DNA of 64,000 bases from Limobrevibacterium gyesilva (lineage in GTDB: Bacteria; Pseudomonadota; Alphaproteobacteria; Acetobacterales; Acetobacteraceae). The stretch is taken from NCBI RefSeq assembly GCF_025989185.1, contig NZ_JAPDNT010000027.1:1-64000 (forward strand). Reading direction: 5' to 3'. The notes beneath the pieces are model-generated. The model saw only the letters and a list, made by a program, of their open reading frames with translations. It had not been told where the DNA came from and ran no database searches. Below are positions 25,449 through 34,739 of the stretch, piece after piece. Made by a program: the position numbers and the translations under genes. Position 1 is the first letter of the stretch; every line of letters starts with the position of its first letter.

Positions 25449-26765
25449 ATGGATGCCTTGCCCGACCTGTCACCGCGCCATGGGGATCTCGAGCCGATCG
25501 AGCTTGCCTCCCGTGACGAGATCGCGGCACTGCAGACGCAACGCCTCGCCTGGTCGCTGCGCCACGCCTACGACAACGTGCCGCATTACCGCCGCGCCTT
25601 CCAGGCGGCCGGCGCGCATCCGGACGATTTCCGCACGCTGGAGGATCTGGCGAAGTTCCCGTTCACCACCAAGCAGGATCTGCGCGAAAACTATCCGTTC
25701 GGCATGTTCGCGGTGCCCCGCGAACGGGTGGCGCGCATCCACGCTTCGTCGGGCACCACCGGCAAGCCGACGGTGGTGGGTTACACGCTGAAGGACATCG
25801 ACACCTGGGCCACGGTGGTGGCGCGCTCCATCCGCGCGTCGGGCGGCCGGCCGGGCATGGCCGTGCATGTCGCCTATGGCTACGGCCTGTTCACCGGCGG
25901 CCTGGGTGCGCATTACGGCGCCGAAAAGCTGGGCTGCACCGTGATCCCGATGTCCGGCGGCCAGACCGAGCGGCAGGTGCAGCTGATCCAGGACTTCCGG
26001 CCCGACGTCATCATGGTCACGCCCAGCTACATGCTGGCGCTCCTCGACGGCTTCCGCGCCGCCGGCCTCGATCCGCGCGGCACCAGCCTGAAGGTGGGCA
26101 TCTTCGGCGCCGAGCCCTGGACCAACGCGATGCGCCAGGAGATCGAGCGCGCGTTCAACATGCACGCCGTGGACATCTACGGCCTTTCCGAGGTCATGGG
26201 CCCCGGGGTTGCCAACGAGTGCGTGGAGACGAAGGACGGCCTGCATGTCTGGGAGGATCATTTCTACCCGGAGATCATCGACCCCGAGACCGGCCGCGTG
26301 CTGCCGGACGGCGAGGAGGGCGAGTTGGTGTTCACCTCGCTCACCAAGGAAGCGATGCCGGTGATCCGCTACCGCACGCGCGACCTGACGCGCCTGCTGC
26401 CGGGCACCGCGCGCAGCATGCGGCGGATGGCGAAGATCACCGGCCGCAACGACGACATGATGGTGGTGCGGGGCGTGAACGTGTTCCCGACCCAGGTCGA
26501 GGAACAGATCCTGCGCCTGGACATGCTCACCGGCCACTACCAGGTGATCCTGACGCGCGAAGGCCGCATGGACGACATGACCGTGCATGTCGAGGCGCGC
26601 CCCGAGGCCTGGGCCGCCGGGATCGAGGATCAGGGCCGTGAGCTCGCCCACCACATCAAGCAAATGATCGGCGTGACGGCGAAGGTGGTGGTGGTGGCGC
26701 CCGGCGAAATCGAGCGCTCCACCGGCAAGGCGAAGCGTGTCGTGGACAAGCGCCCGCGCGAGTGA
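25449..26765 (+). CDS. paaK: Phenylacetate-CoA ligase
   Basis: AMP-forming ligase of 438 residues that makes phenylacetyl-CoA, the committed step of aerobic phenylacetate breakdown. The adenylation P-loop is SSGTTGKPTVVGYT; other conserved blocks are DIYGLSEVMGPGVANEC, YRTRDLT and KITGRNDDMMVVRGVNVFPTQ. ATG 25449 is preferred over an overlapping GTG at 25440 because GAGGAG lies 8 bp upstream. FAH-family gene follows 44 bp downstream. Confidence 0.96.
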   Translation: MDALPDLSPRHGDLEPIELASRDEIAALQTQRLAWSLRHAYDNVPHYRRAFQAAGAHPDDFRTLEDLAKFPFTTKQDLRENYPFGMFAVPRERVARIHASSGTTGKPTVVGYTLKDIDTWATVVARSIRASGGRPGMAVHVAYGYGLFTGGLGAHYGAEKLGCTVIPMSGGQTERQVQLIQDFRPDVIMVTPSYMLALLDGFRAAGLDPRGTSLKVGIFGAEPWTNAMRQEIERAFNMHAVDIYGLSEVMGPGVANECVETKDGLHVWEDHFYPEIIDPETGRVLPDGEEGELVFTSLTKEAMPVIRYRTRDLTRLLPGTARSMRRMAKITGRNDDMMVVRGVNVFPTQVEEQILRLDMLTGHYQVILTREGRMDDMTVHVEARPEAWAAGIEDQGRELAHHIKQMIGVTAKVVVVAPGEIERSTGKAKRVVDKRPRE

Positions 26766-26809
26766 GACGAAACGGCGCCGTCCCGCGCTGTCATACAAGG
26801 AAGCCGATC

Positions 26810-27655
26810 ATGAAACTCGCAACCTACGAAGCCGCGGGCCACCGCTCGTTCGGCATCCTCACGCCGGGTGGCGTGATCGATCTTGCCAGGCGCCTCGGCG
26901 TCGCCGACATGGAAGCGATGCTGGCGCAGGGCCTGCTCGGGCACGCTGGGTCGTTCGCCAACGATGCCCCGGACCACACGCGCTTTCGCCTGCTGAAGCC
27001 GCTGCATCACCCCGGCAAGTGCTTCTGCGTCGGCGTCAACTACCCCGACCGCAATGCCGAGTACAAGGACGGCAGCACCCTGCCGAAATACGCGAGCCTG
27101 TTCCAGCGCGTGCCCGAAAGCTTCAGCGGCCCCGACGAGGCGATCCTGCGTCCGCCGGAATCAACGCAGTTCGACTACGAAGGCGAGATCGTGCTGGTCA
27201 TCGGCACGCCCGGGCGGCGCATCCCGGCGGCCGACGCCATGCACCATGTCGCCGGCTACACGCTGGCCAACGAAGGCACGCTGCGCGACTGGATTCGCCA
27301 CGGCAAGTTCAACGTCACCCAGGGCAAGAACTTCTATCGTTCCGGTGCGCTCGGCCCCTATATCACCACCCGCGACGAGGCCGGCGACGGGCCGTTCCAC
27401 CTGACCACGCATGTCAACGGCGAGCTGCGGCAGGAGGACACGACCGACCGGATGATGTTCTCGATGGGCAAGATCATCGAGTACGTCTCCATCTTCACCC
27501 CGCTGGCCGCCGGCGACATCATCCTCACCGGCACGCCCACGGGCGCCGGCGCGCGCTTCGATCCGCCGAAATGGCTGGTGCCCGGCGACGAGGTGGTGGT
27601 GACCGCCACCGGGCTCGGCACGCTGCGCAACCGCGTCGCCGACGAGACGCCCTGA
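26810..27655 (+). CDS. Fumarylacetoacetate hydrolase family protein (HpaG-like)
   Basis: FAH-fold protein of 281 residues. Metal site and fold motifs are GKCFCVGVNYPDRNAEY, DYEGEIVLVIGTPGR, GYTLANEGTLRDW and ILTGTPTGAGARFDPPKWLVPGDEV. In the homoprotocatechuate pathway this fold supplies the HpaG decarboxylase/isomerase, and hpaD, hpaE and hpaF lie nearby. Fumarylpyruvate hydrolases have the same motifs, so the exact reaction is open. ATG 26810 (MKLATYE) fits the family start; it is preceded by AAGGAAG. Confidence 0.85.
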   Translation: MKLATYEAAGHRSFGILTPGGVIDLARRLGVADMEAMLAQGLLGHAGSFANDAPDHTRFRLLKPLHHPGKCFCVGVNYPDRNAEYKDGSTLPKYASLFQRVPESFSGPDEAILRPPESTQFDYEGEIVLVIGTPGRRIPAADAMHHVAGYTLANEGTLRDWIRHGKFNVTQGKNFYRSGALGPYITTRDEAGDGPFHLTTHVNGELRQEDTTDRMMFSMGKIIEYVSIFTPLAAGDIILTGTPTGAGARFDPPKWLVPGDEVVVTATGLGTLRNRVADETP

Positions 27656-27662
27656 CGCAGGC

Positions 27663-28190
27663 TCAGCGGGCGGCGAAGTGGCGCACCACATGCGCCACCG
27701 CTTCCTCGAACGACCCCAGCACGGCGTCCGCGCCTTTCACCATCATCAGGTTGTCGATCAACCCGAAGTCGCGGCACAGCATGCCCGCTTCGTCGCGCAG
27801 CCACGCGCCGTCTGGCACCAGCGTCGCCGCCGCCGCCACCTTCTCGCCGTAGCGGCGCCAATCGGTGGTCCAGCCGACCACCAGCTTGCCCAGCCCTTTC
27901 GCCAGGCCCATTTCGAAGATGGTGCCGGCATCCATCGACGGGCCGCGAAACGGCGTCATGTTCGCCACCACCGCGTCGCAGCTGCGCACCAGCGCCTCGT
28001 CGGCGCGGCTGATATTGGCGGCCATCACGTCCGGATCGGGGTCGGCCACGCCATCCTGGTTGTCGAGCGGGAACCAGCCGACCGCGCCCAGCCGCGCGCA
28101 GATCGCCTTCAGCTCCGTGGCCCTGGCCAGCGGGTCGGGCAGGAACACCTCGGGCCCGGCCAGGTAGATTTCCGGCTTGCCGTTCAGCAT
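27663..28190 (-). CDS. Nucleoside 2-deoxyribosyltransferase
   Basis: Protein of 175 residues matching the nucleoside 2-deoxyribosyltransferase family, which swaps bases on deoxyribonucleosides in salvage. It shows IYLAGPEVFLPDP, ANMTPFRGPSMDAGTIFEMGLAKGLGKLVVGW (conserved Asp and the catalytic Glu region). An aromatic catabolism context is unexpected. It lies 7 bp from the convergent FAH gene and 37 bp downstream of hpaD, perhaps as the last gene of the hpaF-hpaE-hpaD transcript. Confidence 0.88.
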   Translation of the reverse strand: MLNGKPEIYLAGPEVFLPDPLARATELKAICARLGAVGWFPLDNQDGVADPDPDVMAANISRADEALVRSCDAVVANMTPFRGPSMDAGTIFEMGLAKGLGKLVVGWTTDWRRYGEKVAAAATLVPDGAWLRDEAGMLCRDFGLIDNLMMVKGADAVLGSFEEAVAHVVRHFAAR

Positions 28191-28227
28191 CGTGTTTCCC
28201 GTGCCAGGAACGCCGCCGCGGCCGCGG

Positions 28228-29208
28228 TCACGGCGCCACGATCGGCTGTGCTTCCAGCAGCGGTGCGCGCACGGCCTGTCCGGCGAACACGCTGCCTTCC
28301 TCGAACCAGGTTTTCGGTGCCGGCGCGCCCCACAGCGTCTGCCGGCGCGGGTCCTTGAGGTCCCAGCGGATCGGCTTGAAATCTGGGTCCACCGTCAGGT
28401 AGTCGCTGTTGAACAGCTCGATCCGATGCCCGTCGGGATCGCGCAGATACAGGAAGAACGCGTTGGAGATGCCGTGCCGGCCGGGCCCGCGCTCCAGGCT
28501 CGGCAGCCAGCCGGTGGTGCTCAGCACGTCGCAGACATGGATGATGTTGGTGATCGACGCCACCCAGATGCCGATATGGTGCAGCCGCGGCCCACGCCCG
28601 TTGGTGAAGGCGAGGTCGTGCGTGCTGCCCTTGCGGTGCATCCACACCGCCCAGAGCTGCTCCGTGCCTTCGGTCGCCGTGTATTCGGATGTGCGAAAGC
28701 CCAGCGACGCATAGAAATCGTGGCTCGCCTGCACGTCGGGGGTGAAGCAGTTGATGTGGTCGATGCGCTGCGGATGCGTGCCGCAATAGGCGCCGTAGTG
28801 CTGCAGCAGCCGCTCGGTCTGGTCCATGGCGTGGTAGAACTCCAGCGGCATGCCAAGCGGATCGGTCGCCTGCAGCGTGCGGCCCTGGTGCGGCACCTCT
28901 GCCCATGCGGCCGGAAGGCCCTGTTGCGCGAACCAGTGCGCGGCGCGGTCCAGGTCGTCCTCGTCGAACACCTTGAAGCCCAGCCGGTTCACCACCGGCA
29001 CGTCGCCCTGGCGTAGCACCACGCTGTGGTGGTTGCACTCCTCCAGCCCGCGCAGGTACAGCGCATCTCCGGTCTGCTCGGTGGCGATGAAGCCCAGCGC
29101 ATCCACCCAATAGGCGCGGCTGCGGGCGAGGTCGGTCACGGCGTATTCGACGTGGCTGGCACGCACCACGTTGAAGGGCGGGTATTTCACCACGGGCTGG
29201 ATCGGCAT
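28228..29208 (-). CDS. hpaD: 3,4-dihydroxyphenylacetate 2,3-dioxygenase (VOC extradiol type)
   Basis: Extradiol ring-cleavage dioxygenase of 326 residues with two vicinal-oxygen-chelate modules. Metal ligands lie in HVEYAVTDL-like and RIDHINCFTP, LHHIGIW and HRIELFNSDY blocks, and the product fits the HpaD/HpcB class that opens homoprotocatechuate. Linked hpaE and hpaF support this substrate over catechol. Start is ATG 29208; the hpaE stop lies 4 bp upstream. Confidence 0.9.
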   Translation of the reverse strand: MPIQPVVKYPPFNVVRASHVEYAVTDLARSRAYWVDALGFIATEQTGDALYLRGLEECNHHSVVLRQGDVPVVNRLGFKVFDEDDLDRAAHWFAQQGLPAAWAEVPHQGRTLQATDPLGMPLEFYHAMDQTERLLQHYGAYCGTHPQRIDHINCFTPDVQASHDFYASLGFRTSEYTATEGTEQLWAVWMHRKGSTHDLAFTNGRGPRLHHIGIWVASITNIIHVCDVLSTTGWLPSLERGPGRHGISNAFFLYLRDPDGHRIELFNSDYLTVDPDFKPIRWDLKDPRRQTLWGAPAPKTWFEEGSVFAGQAVRAPLLEAQPIVAP

Positions 29209-29212
29209 GACG

Positions 29213-30748
29213 CTACACTCCCATGCGCGGGATCTTGTGGGTATCCAGCGCCACGCAGATGTTCTTCGTCTCCATGTAGAAGTCGAACGAATAGTCGCCG
29301 CCGTCGCGGCCGATGCCCGACGCCTTCATGCCGCCAAAGGGCGTGGGCAGATGGCGGACATTCTCGCTGTTCACCCAGATCATGCCGGCGTCCAGGCTTT
29401 GCGCGAAATGGTGCGCGCGGCCGACATTGCGCGTCCAGATATAGGCGGTGAGCCCGTAGTCCACGTCGTTGGCGAGCCGTAACGCATCCGCCTCGTCGTC
29501 GAACGGCAGCACCGTCAGCACCGGCCCGAAGATCTCCTCCCGGGCGATGCGCATCGTCTGGGCGGCGCCGGTGTACAGCGTGGGCTGCACGAAGTTCCCG
29601 CCCAGCCCCTCCGGCCGGCCGCCGCCGCAGGCGACCGTGGCGCCCTCGGCGCGGGCGGAATCGGGGAAGGACAGCACCTTGTCCACGTGGCGCGGATGGA
29701 TCAGCGGGCCCACTTCCGTGCGCGGGTCCAGCGGATGCCCGACCACGATCTTTTGCACCCGCTCGGCGAGCCGTGCCGCGAATGCGTCGTGGATCGACCG
29801 CTGCACCAGGCAGCGCGACGAGCTCGTGCAGCGCTCGCCGTTCAGCGAGTAGATCATGAACACCGTGGCATCCAGCGCGCGATCCAGGTCGGCATCGTCG
29901 AACACCACCACGGGGTTCTTGCCGCCCAGCTCGAAATGCACGCGCTTCAGCGTCTCCGCACCCTGGCGCATGATGTGCCGCCCGGTGGCGCTGTCACCGA
30001 CGAAGCCGATCGCCTTGATCAGCGGATGCTCGGTCAGCGCGCGCCCGGCGGTCTCGCCGATGCCGTGTACCAGGTTCACTACCCCCGGCGGCAGGCCGGC
30101 CTCGGTCAGCACCTCGTGCATGATCTCGGTCAGCAGCACCGCCGACAGCGGGCTCCATTCCGCGGGCTTGTGCACCACGGTGCAGCCGGCCGCCAGCGCC
30201 GGCGCGATCTTCCAGGTGGACAGCATGAACGGCGTGTTCCACGGCGTGATCACGCCCACAGGCCCGATCGGCTCGCGCGTGGTGTAGTTCATGTGCGCGT
30301 CGCTGGGCAGCGATAGCCCGTCGCGCGCCGACGGCGCACGGTCGCCGTAGAAGCGGAAATTCTCCGCCCCGCGGATGGCGGCCTTGGCCATGTAGCGGAT
30401 GGGCTGGCCGGTATCCATGCTCTCGACCAGCGCGATCTCCTCGGCACGCGATTCGATGCGGTCGGCGATGGCGTGCAGGATGTCCTGCCTGATGTCGCCG
30501 GGCACGCGCCGCCACGCGGCGAACGCCGCCTGCGCCGCCCTGGCCGCGCGGTCGATGTCGTCGGCCGTGCCTGCCGCCACGCGGCACAGATGCGAATTGT
30601 CGACAGGCAGCAGGTTGTCGAACGTCTCGCCGCTGCCGGTCGTGTGCGCGCCGGCAATGACATGCGGCACCACGCTGCCGCGGAACCGCGCGAGATAGCG
30701 CTCGGCCTTCGCGAGATTCGTGGTCAGTCCGTCCGCCGGCTTGTCCAT
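29213..30748 (-). CDS. hpaE: 5-carboxymethyl-2-hydroxymuconate-semialdehyde dehydrogenase
   Basis: NAD-dependent aldehyde dehydrogenase of 511 residues. It oxidises the ring-cleavage product of HpaD to the dicarboxylic acid. Visible motifs are TPWNTPFMLSTWKIAPALAAG, HFELGGKNPVVVFDDAD with the catalytic Glu, and NGERCTSSSRCLV with the nucleophilic Cys. The NAD loop reads GDSATG instead of the more usual GSTATG. ATG at 30748 overlaps the hpaF stop (TGATG). Assignment relies on operon neighbours as much as sequence. Confidence 0.92.
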   Translation of the reverse strand: MDKPADGLTTNLAKAERYLARFRGSVVPHVIAGAHTTGSGETFDNLLPVDNSHLCRVAAGTADDIDRAARAAQAAFAAWRRVPGDIRQDILHAIADRIESRAEEIALVESMDTGQPIRYMAKAAIRGAENFRFYGDRAPSARDGLSLPSDAHMNYTTREPIGPVGVITPWNTPFMLSTWKIAPALAAGCTVVHKPAEWSPLSAVLLTEIMHEVLTEAGLPPGVVNLVHGIGETAGRALTEHPLIKAIGFVGDSATGRHIMRQGAETLKRVHFELGGKNPVVVFDDADLDRALDATVFMIYSLNGERCTSSSRCLVQRSIHDAFAARLAERVQKIVVGHPLDPRTEVGPLIHPRHVDKVLSFPDSARAEGATVACGGGRPEGLGGNFVQPTLYTGAAQTMRIAREEIFGPVLTVLPFDDEADALRLANDVDYGLTAYIWTRNVGRAHHFAQSLDAGMIWVNSENVRHLPTPFGGMKASGIGRDGGDYSFDFYMETKNICVALDTHKIPRMGV

Positions 30749-31146
30749 CACGCAGCCCCCGCGCGCTGCTTCAGCCGCGCATGCAGATTGTTCTGTTTCA
30801 GCGACCCCACGGGATCGATCTGCTGCACCTCCAGCGAGATCGCCAGCGGCGACGTGCGGTAGATCGGGTCCAGATAGGCGGCCACGTCCTTGAAGATCGC
30901 CTCGGCCATGCGCACCCGCGTCGCCTCGTCGCGGCCGGCGCCGATGCGCACATGCACGGCCACGAAGGCATTGGCGGGATCGCCGTCGGCGACCACGTAC
31001 TGGTCCCGCCGTTCGGCGCGGACGCGGATGCCGCCGACCTCGAACACGCCGGTGCCGAGGGCCGAGGCGTGCACGGCCCGCAGCAGCCCCATCACGTCCA
31101 ACCGCGGCTCCAGATTGGCGGAATACTCCACGGTCAGGTGGGGCAT
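30748..31146 (-). CDS. hpaF: 5-carboxymethyl-2-hydroxymuconate delta-isomerase
   Basis: CHMI of 132 residues, a tautomerase-fold enzyme converting the HpaE product before decarboxylation. The N-terminus MPHLTVEYSANLE gives Pro as first residue after Met removal, the catalytic base in this superfamily. Family blocks are RAERRDQYVVADGDPANAFVAV and EVQQIDP. A very good ribosome site (GGGAGGAAA) precedes the ATG. First gene of the minus-strand hpaF-hpaE-hpaD run, divergent from the decarboxylase gene. Confidence 0.93.
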   Translation of the reverse strand: MPHLTVEYSANLEPRLDVMGLLRAVHASALGTGVFEVGGIRVRAERRDQYVVADGDPANAFVAVHVRIGAGRDEATRVRMAEAIFKDVAAYLDPIYRTSPLAISLEVQQIDPVGSLKQNNLHARLKQRAGAA

Positions 31147-31223
31147 TGCGGTTTCCTCCCGATTGTTTCATCTAAAACTTTAGCCGGGCTACACTGGCTC
31201 GACAATCGTAACAGGGGATCGCC
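31147..31223. promoter_or_regulatory. Divergent hpaF / decarboxylase intergenic region with dyad symmetry
   Basis: A 77 bp gap serves two divergent operons. It contains GTTTCATCTAAAAC (31165-31178, GTTT/AAAC ends) overlapping CTAAAACTTTAG (31172-31183), both palindromic and AT-rich against a GC-rich background. These could be operator sites for a MarR- or PaaX-type repressor. A weak TACACT at 31190-31195 may be the -10 of the rightward promoter. All inference. Confidence 0.4.
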
Positions 31224-32855
31224 ATGCCGGCACTGGGACGTGCGCTGATCGACGCCTTGAAGGCCCATGGCGCGCAGGAAATCTTCGGCATCCCCGGCGA
31301 CTTCGTCCTGCCGTTCTTCAAGGTGATCGAGGAAAGCGGGGCGCTGCCCTTCTACACCCTCAGCCACGAGCCCGCCGTGGGGTTCGCCGCCGACGCGGCC
31401 GCCCGGTTCCGCGCCTCCATCTCGGTCGCTGTCGCCACCTGGGGCGCGGGCGCCTTCAACCTCGTGAACCCCGTGGCCGGCGCCTATGCCGAGCGCTCCC
31501 CGGTGGTGGTGATCTCCGGCGCGCCCGGCGTGCACGAGCGCGCCTCCGGCTGGCAGCTTCACCACATGGCCAAGGCGCTGGACACCCAGGTGAAGATCTT
31601 CCGCGAGATCACCTGCGACCAGGCGGTACTGGACGATCCCGGCCGCGCGCCCGCGGATATCGCCCGGGTGCTGCGCAGCGCGGTGGAATATTCCCTCCCG
31701 GTCTATATCGAGCTTCCGCGCGACCTTGTCGGCAGCGACGTGCCGGCGGTGGAGCGGCTCGACCGTCTGCCCGCCGATCCCGCGGCGCTGGCGGAATGCG
31801 CCGACGAGATCCTCGCGCACCTCAAGGCCGCGATCCGCCCGGTGCTGATGGTCGACGTTGAGATCCGCCGCTACGGCATCGAGGCCAAGGTCGCCCGGCT
31901 GGCCCGCGCCCTCGGCATCCCGGCCGTCACCACCTTCATGGGGCGCGGCCTGCTGAGCGACGCCCCCGACGTCACCCACGGCACCTACATGGGCGCCGCC
32001 GGCGACCACGACATCACCCGCATGGTCGAGACGTCCGACGGCCTGCTGCTGATCGGCGTGATCCTGTCGGACACGAACTTCGCCGTGTCCGAGCGCAAGA
32101 TCGACATGCGCCGCGCCATGCTCGCGTCCGGGCGGCAGGTGCGGATCGGCCACCATGTCTATCCCGACATCCCGCTCGACGCCCTGATCGACGCCCTGCT
32201 GGCGCGGCTGGCAGGCCACACGCGCCAGCCCGGCAACGCGGCGGAGGCGCACCCGCCCAGCACGCTCACTTTGGATGACGCGCCCATCCAGCCCTCCGAC
32301 ATCGCCGCCGCCATCAACGACCTGTTCGCCCGCCATGGGCCGATGCCGATGGCCGCCGACATGGGCGACTGCCTGTTCACGGCCATGGAGATCGAAGGCG
32401 CGCCCCTGGTCGCCCCCGGCTACTACGCCGGCATGGGCTTCGGCGTGCCCGCCGGCCTCGGCGCCTGCGTGGCCGCCGGCGGCCGCCCGATGATCCTGGT
32501 GGGCGACGGCGCCTTCCAGATGACCGGATTCGAGCTGGGCAACTGCCGCCGCTATGGTTGGGACCCGATCTGTGTCGTGTTCAACAATTCCAGTTGGGAA
32601 ATGCTGCGCGTGTTCCAGCCCGAAAGCGGCTTCAACGACCTCGACGACTGGCGGTTTGCCGAGCTCGCCGGGCCGCTGGGCGGCGACGGCGTGCGCGTCA
32701 CCACCCGCCGCCAGCTTGCCGACGCGCTTGAGCGCGCGCACGCCACGCGCGGCCGGTTCCAGCTGATCGAGGTGATGCTGCCGCGCGGCGAGACCTCCGA
32801 GACGCTCGCCCGATTCGTTGCCGGCTACAAGGCCGCCCGCGAGCGCAAGGCCTGA
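31224..32855 (+). CDS. ipdC: Indolepyruvate/phenylpyruvate decarboxylase (TPP enzyme)
   Basis: TPP-dependent 2-oxoacid decarboxylase, 543 residues, three-domain pyruvate decarboxylase fold. N-terminal FGIPGDFVLPFFKVIEESG with LSHEPAVGFAADA (catalytic Glu), and C-terminal TPP motif GDGAFQMTGFELGNCRRYGW...NNSSWEM. It resembles the Azospirillum-type phenylpyruvate/indolepyruvate decarboxylases. Here it would make phenylacetaldehyde from phenylpyruvate and feed phenylacetate to PaaK. An indole-3-acetate role is possible. The stop overlaps the paaX ATG (TGATG). Confidence 0.85.
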   Translation: MPALGRALIDALKAHGAQEIFGIPGDFVLPFFKVIEESGALPFYTLSHEPAVGFAADAAARFRASISVAVATWGAGAFNLVNPVAGAYAERSPVVVISGAPGVHERASGWQLHHMAKALDTQVKIFREITCDQAVLDDPGRAPADIARVLRSAVEYSLPVYIELPRDLVGSDVPAVERLDRLPADPAALAECADEILAHLKAAIRPVLMVDVEIRRYGIEAKVARLARALGIPAVTTFMGRGLLSDAPDVTHGTYMGAAGDHDITRMVETSDGLLLIGVILSDTNFAVSERKIDMRRAMLASGRQVRIGHHVYPDIPLDALIDALLARLAGHTRQPGNAAEAHPPSTLTLDDAPIQPSDIAAAINDLFARHGPMPMAADMGDCLFTAMEIEGAPLVAPGYYAGMGFGVPAGLGACVAAGGRPMILVGDGAFQMTGFELGNCRRYGWDPICVVFNNSSWEMLRVFQPESGFNDLDDWRFAELAGPLGGDGVRVTTRRQLADALERAHATRGRFQLIEVMLPRGETSETLARFVAGYKAARERKA

Positions 32856-33670
32856 TGCTGCCGGCCATCCTCGCCCGCCTGCGGGAGCAGCCATCCCGCA
32901 CCGGCTCGCTGATCATCACCCTGTATGGCGACGCCATCGCCCCGCGCGGCGGCTCGCTGTGGCTGGGCACGCTGCTGGAGATCTTCCGCGCCATCGGCGT
33001 CGGCGGCGGGGTGGTCCGCACCGCCGTCTCCCGCCTCGCCGCCGATGGCTGGCTGGCGCGCAACCGGGTGGGCCGCAACAGCTTCTACCATCTGGCGGAG
33101 CGCGGCCGCGACGCCACCGAGGCCGCCACCCCGCGCATCTACGGCAGACTGTCGCCGGGCTGGGGCGGCCGGTTCCGGCTCGCTCTGGTCGATCCCGGCC
33201 CGGCCCGGCAGGCGCTGGCCGAATCCGGTTACGGCACCGTCCTTCCCGGGCTGCTGGTGGCGCCCGACACCGCTCCCGCCCCGCAAAACGGTTTGGTGCT
33301 GTCCGCCGATGCCGAGCCCGAGGCCGCCCGGGCGCTGGCCGCGCGTGCCTGGCCGCTGGACGATGTGGCCGGGCGCTATCGGCAGTTCATCGCCGCCTTT
33401 CCCGACGCGCCCGGCCCGATGACAGACCGCGATGCGTTGCTGGCGCGCATGCTGCTGATCCATGAATACCGCCGCGTCGTGCTGCGCGACCCGCATCTGC
33501 CCGCCGTCATCCTGCCGCCGGATTGGCCGGGCCATGCCGCCCGCGCCCTGTGCGCCCGGCTCTACGCCGCGCTGCTGCCCGGCAGCGAACGCTGGCTCGA
33601 CGCCAACGCGGTGGCCGAGGACGGCAAGCTGCCGCCGCCCGACCCTGCCTTGCTGCGCCGTTTCGCCTGA
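32855..33670 (+). CDS. paaX: Phenylacetate degradation repressor PaaX
   Basis: PaaX-family transcriptional repressor, 271 residues. N-terminal winged-helix segment ([47 protein letters not shown]) and the family C-terminal domain ([27 protein letters not shown]). Known relatives release DNA on binding phenylacetyl-CoA. It is cotranslated with ipdC and followed by the paaABCDE promoter region, where it most likely acts. Confidence 0.93.
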   Translation: MLPAILARLREQPSRTGSLIITLYGDAIAPRGGSLWLGTLLEIFRAIGVGGGVVRTAVSRLAADGWLARNRVGRNSFYHLAERGRDATEAATPRIYGRLSPGWGGRFRLALVDPGPARQALAESGYGTVLPGLLVAPDTAPAPQNGLVLSADAEPEAARALAARAWPLDDVAGRYRQFIAAFPDAPGPMTDRDALLARMLLIHEYRRVVLRDPHLPAVILPPDWPGHAARALCARLYAALLPGSERWLDANAVAEDGKLPPPDPALLRRFA

Positions 33671-33750
33671 CGTGTTACAGAGTTTTCTTGCTTTACGACA
33701 ATTCTGTGACATATACTCGTGCAACTGGGTCGAACAGCAAGGCATCGCGT
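33671..33750 (+). promoter_or_regulatory. Promoter and candidate PaaX operator upstream of paaA
   Basis: AT-rich 80 bp with -35 TTGCTT (33688-33693), an 18 bp spacer and -10 TATACT (33712-33717). An inverted repeat TGTTACAGA (33673-33681) / TCTGTGACA (33703-33711), 8 of 9 matching and 21 bp apart, brackets the -35 and abuts the -10, an arrangement suited to repression. Assigning PaaX as the binder is inference. Confidence 0.55.
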
Positions 33751-34737
33751 ATGTACACGCAAGGCCTCAACAGCATCGACAAGATCGCGGCGCCGGACGG
33801 CGAACAGGCCGAGCGCTTCCAGGCGCGCATCGACGCCGATGACCGCATCGAGCCCAACGACTGGATGCCCGAGCAGTATCGCCGCACCCTGGTCCGCCAG
33901 ATCAGCCAGCACGCCCATTCCGAGATCGTCGGCATGCTGCCCGAAGGCAACTGGATCACCCGCGCGCCCAGCCTGCGCCGCAAGGCCGCGCTGCTGGCCA
34001 AGGTGCAGGACGAAGGCGGCCATGGCCTCTATCTCTATGCCGCCGCCGAGACGCTGGGCGTCTCGCGCGAGGAGCTGATCGATCAGCTGTTGTCCGGCCG
34101 CGCTAAATACTCCTCGATCTTCAACTATCCCACGCTCACCTGGGCGGATATCGGCGCCATCGGCTGGCTGGTGGACGGGGCCGCGATCATGAACCAGATC
34201 CCGCTCTGCCGCTGCTCCTACGGCCCCTATGCGCGCGCCATGATCCGCGTCTGCAAGGAGGAGAGCTTCCACCAGCGCCAGGGCTACGAGATCATGCTCA
34301 CCCTTTCGCGCGGCACGCCCGAGCAGAAGGAGATGGCGCAGGACGCGCTGAACCGCTGGTGGTGGCCCTGCCTGATGATGTTCGGCCCGCCGGACGGCGA
34401 ATCGCAGCACTCCGACACCTCCATGCGCTGGAAGATCAAGCGCTTTTCCAATGACGGCCTGCGCCAGAAATTCGTCGACGCCACCGTGCCCCAGGCGCAT
34501 TTCCTGGGCCTGACCATCCCCGACCCGACGTTGCATTTCGACGAGGCCGGCGGCCACTGGGTCTACGGCGAGATCGACTGGGACGAGTTCAGGCGCGTGC
34601 TCGCCGGCGACGGCCCGTGCAACCGCGAACGCCTCGCCGTCCGCCGCAAGGCGCACGAGGACGGCGCCTGGGTGCGTGAGGCGGCCCTGGCCTATGCCGC
34701 CAAGCGCAGCGCCGCCACCCGGCAGAAGGCCGCCTGA
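33751..34737 (+). CDS. paaA: Phenylacetyl-CoA epoxidase catalytic subunit PaaA
   Basis: Catalytic di-iron subunit of the ring-1,2-phenylacetyl-CoA epoxidase, 328 residues. Ferritin-like helices carry Glu/His ligands in [15 protein letters not shown] and [15 protein letters not shown]. Adjacent blocks are [24 protein letters not shown] and [15 protein letters not shown]. Start ATG 33751 gives [16 protein letters not shown] lies upstream. First gene of paaABCDE. Confidence 0.97.
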   Translation: MYTQGLNSIDKIAAPDGEQAERFQARIDADDRIEPNDWMPEQYRRTLVRQISQHAHSEIVGMLPEGNWITRAPSLRRKAALLAKVQDEGGHGLYLYAAAETLGVSREELIDQLLSGRAKYSSIFNYPTLTWADIGAIGWLVDGAAIMNQIPLCRCSYGPYARAMIRVCKEESFHQRQGYEIMLTLSRGTPEQKEMAQDALNRWWWPCLMMFGPPDGESQHSDTSMRWKIKRFSNDGLRQKFVDATVPQAHFLGLTIPDPTLHFDEAGGHWVYGEIDWDEFRRVLAGDGPCNRERLAVRRKAHEDGAWVREAALAYAAKRSAATRQKAA

Positions 34738-34739
34738 CC

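Noticed and set aside
26762-26809. FAH gene starting at GTG 26762, overlapping paaK
   Set aside because: The added 16 residues are not family-like, while ATG 26810 starts the conserved MKLATYE with a good ribosome site.
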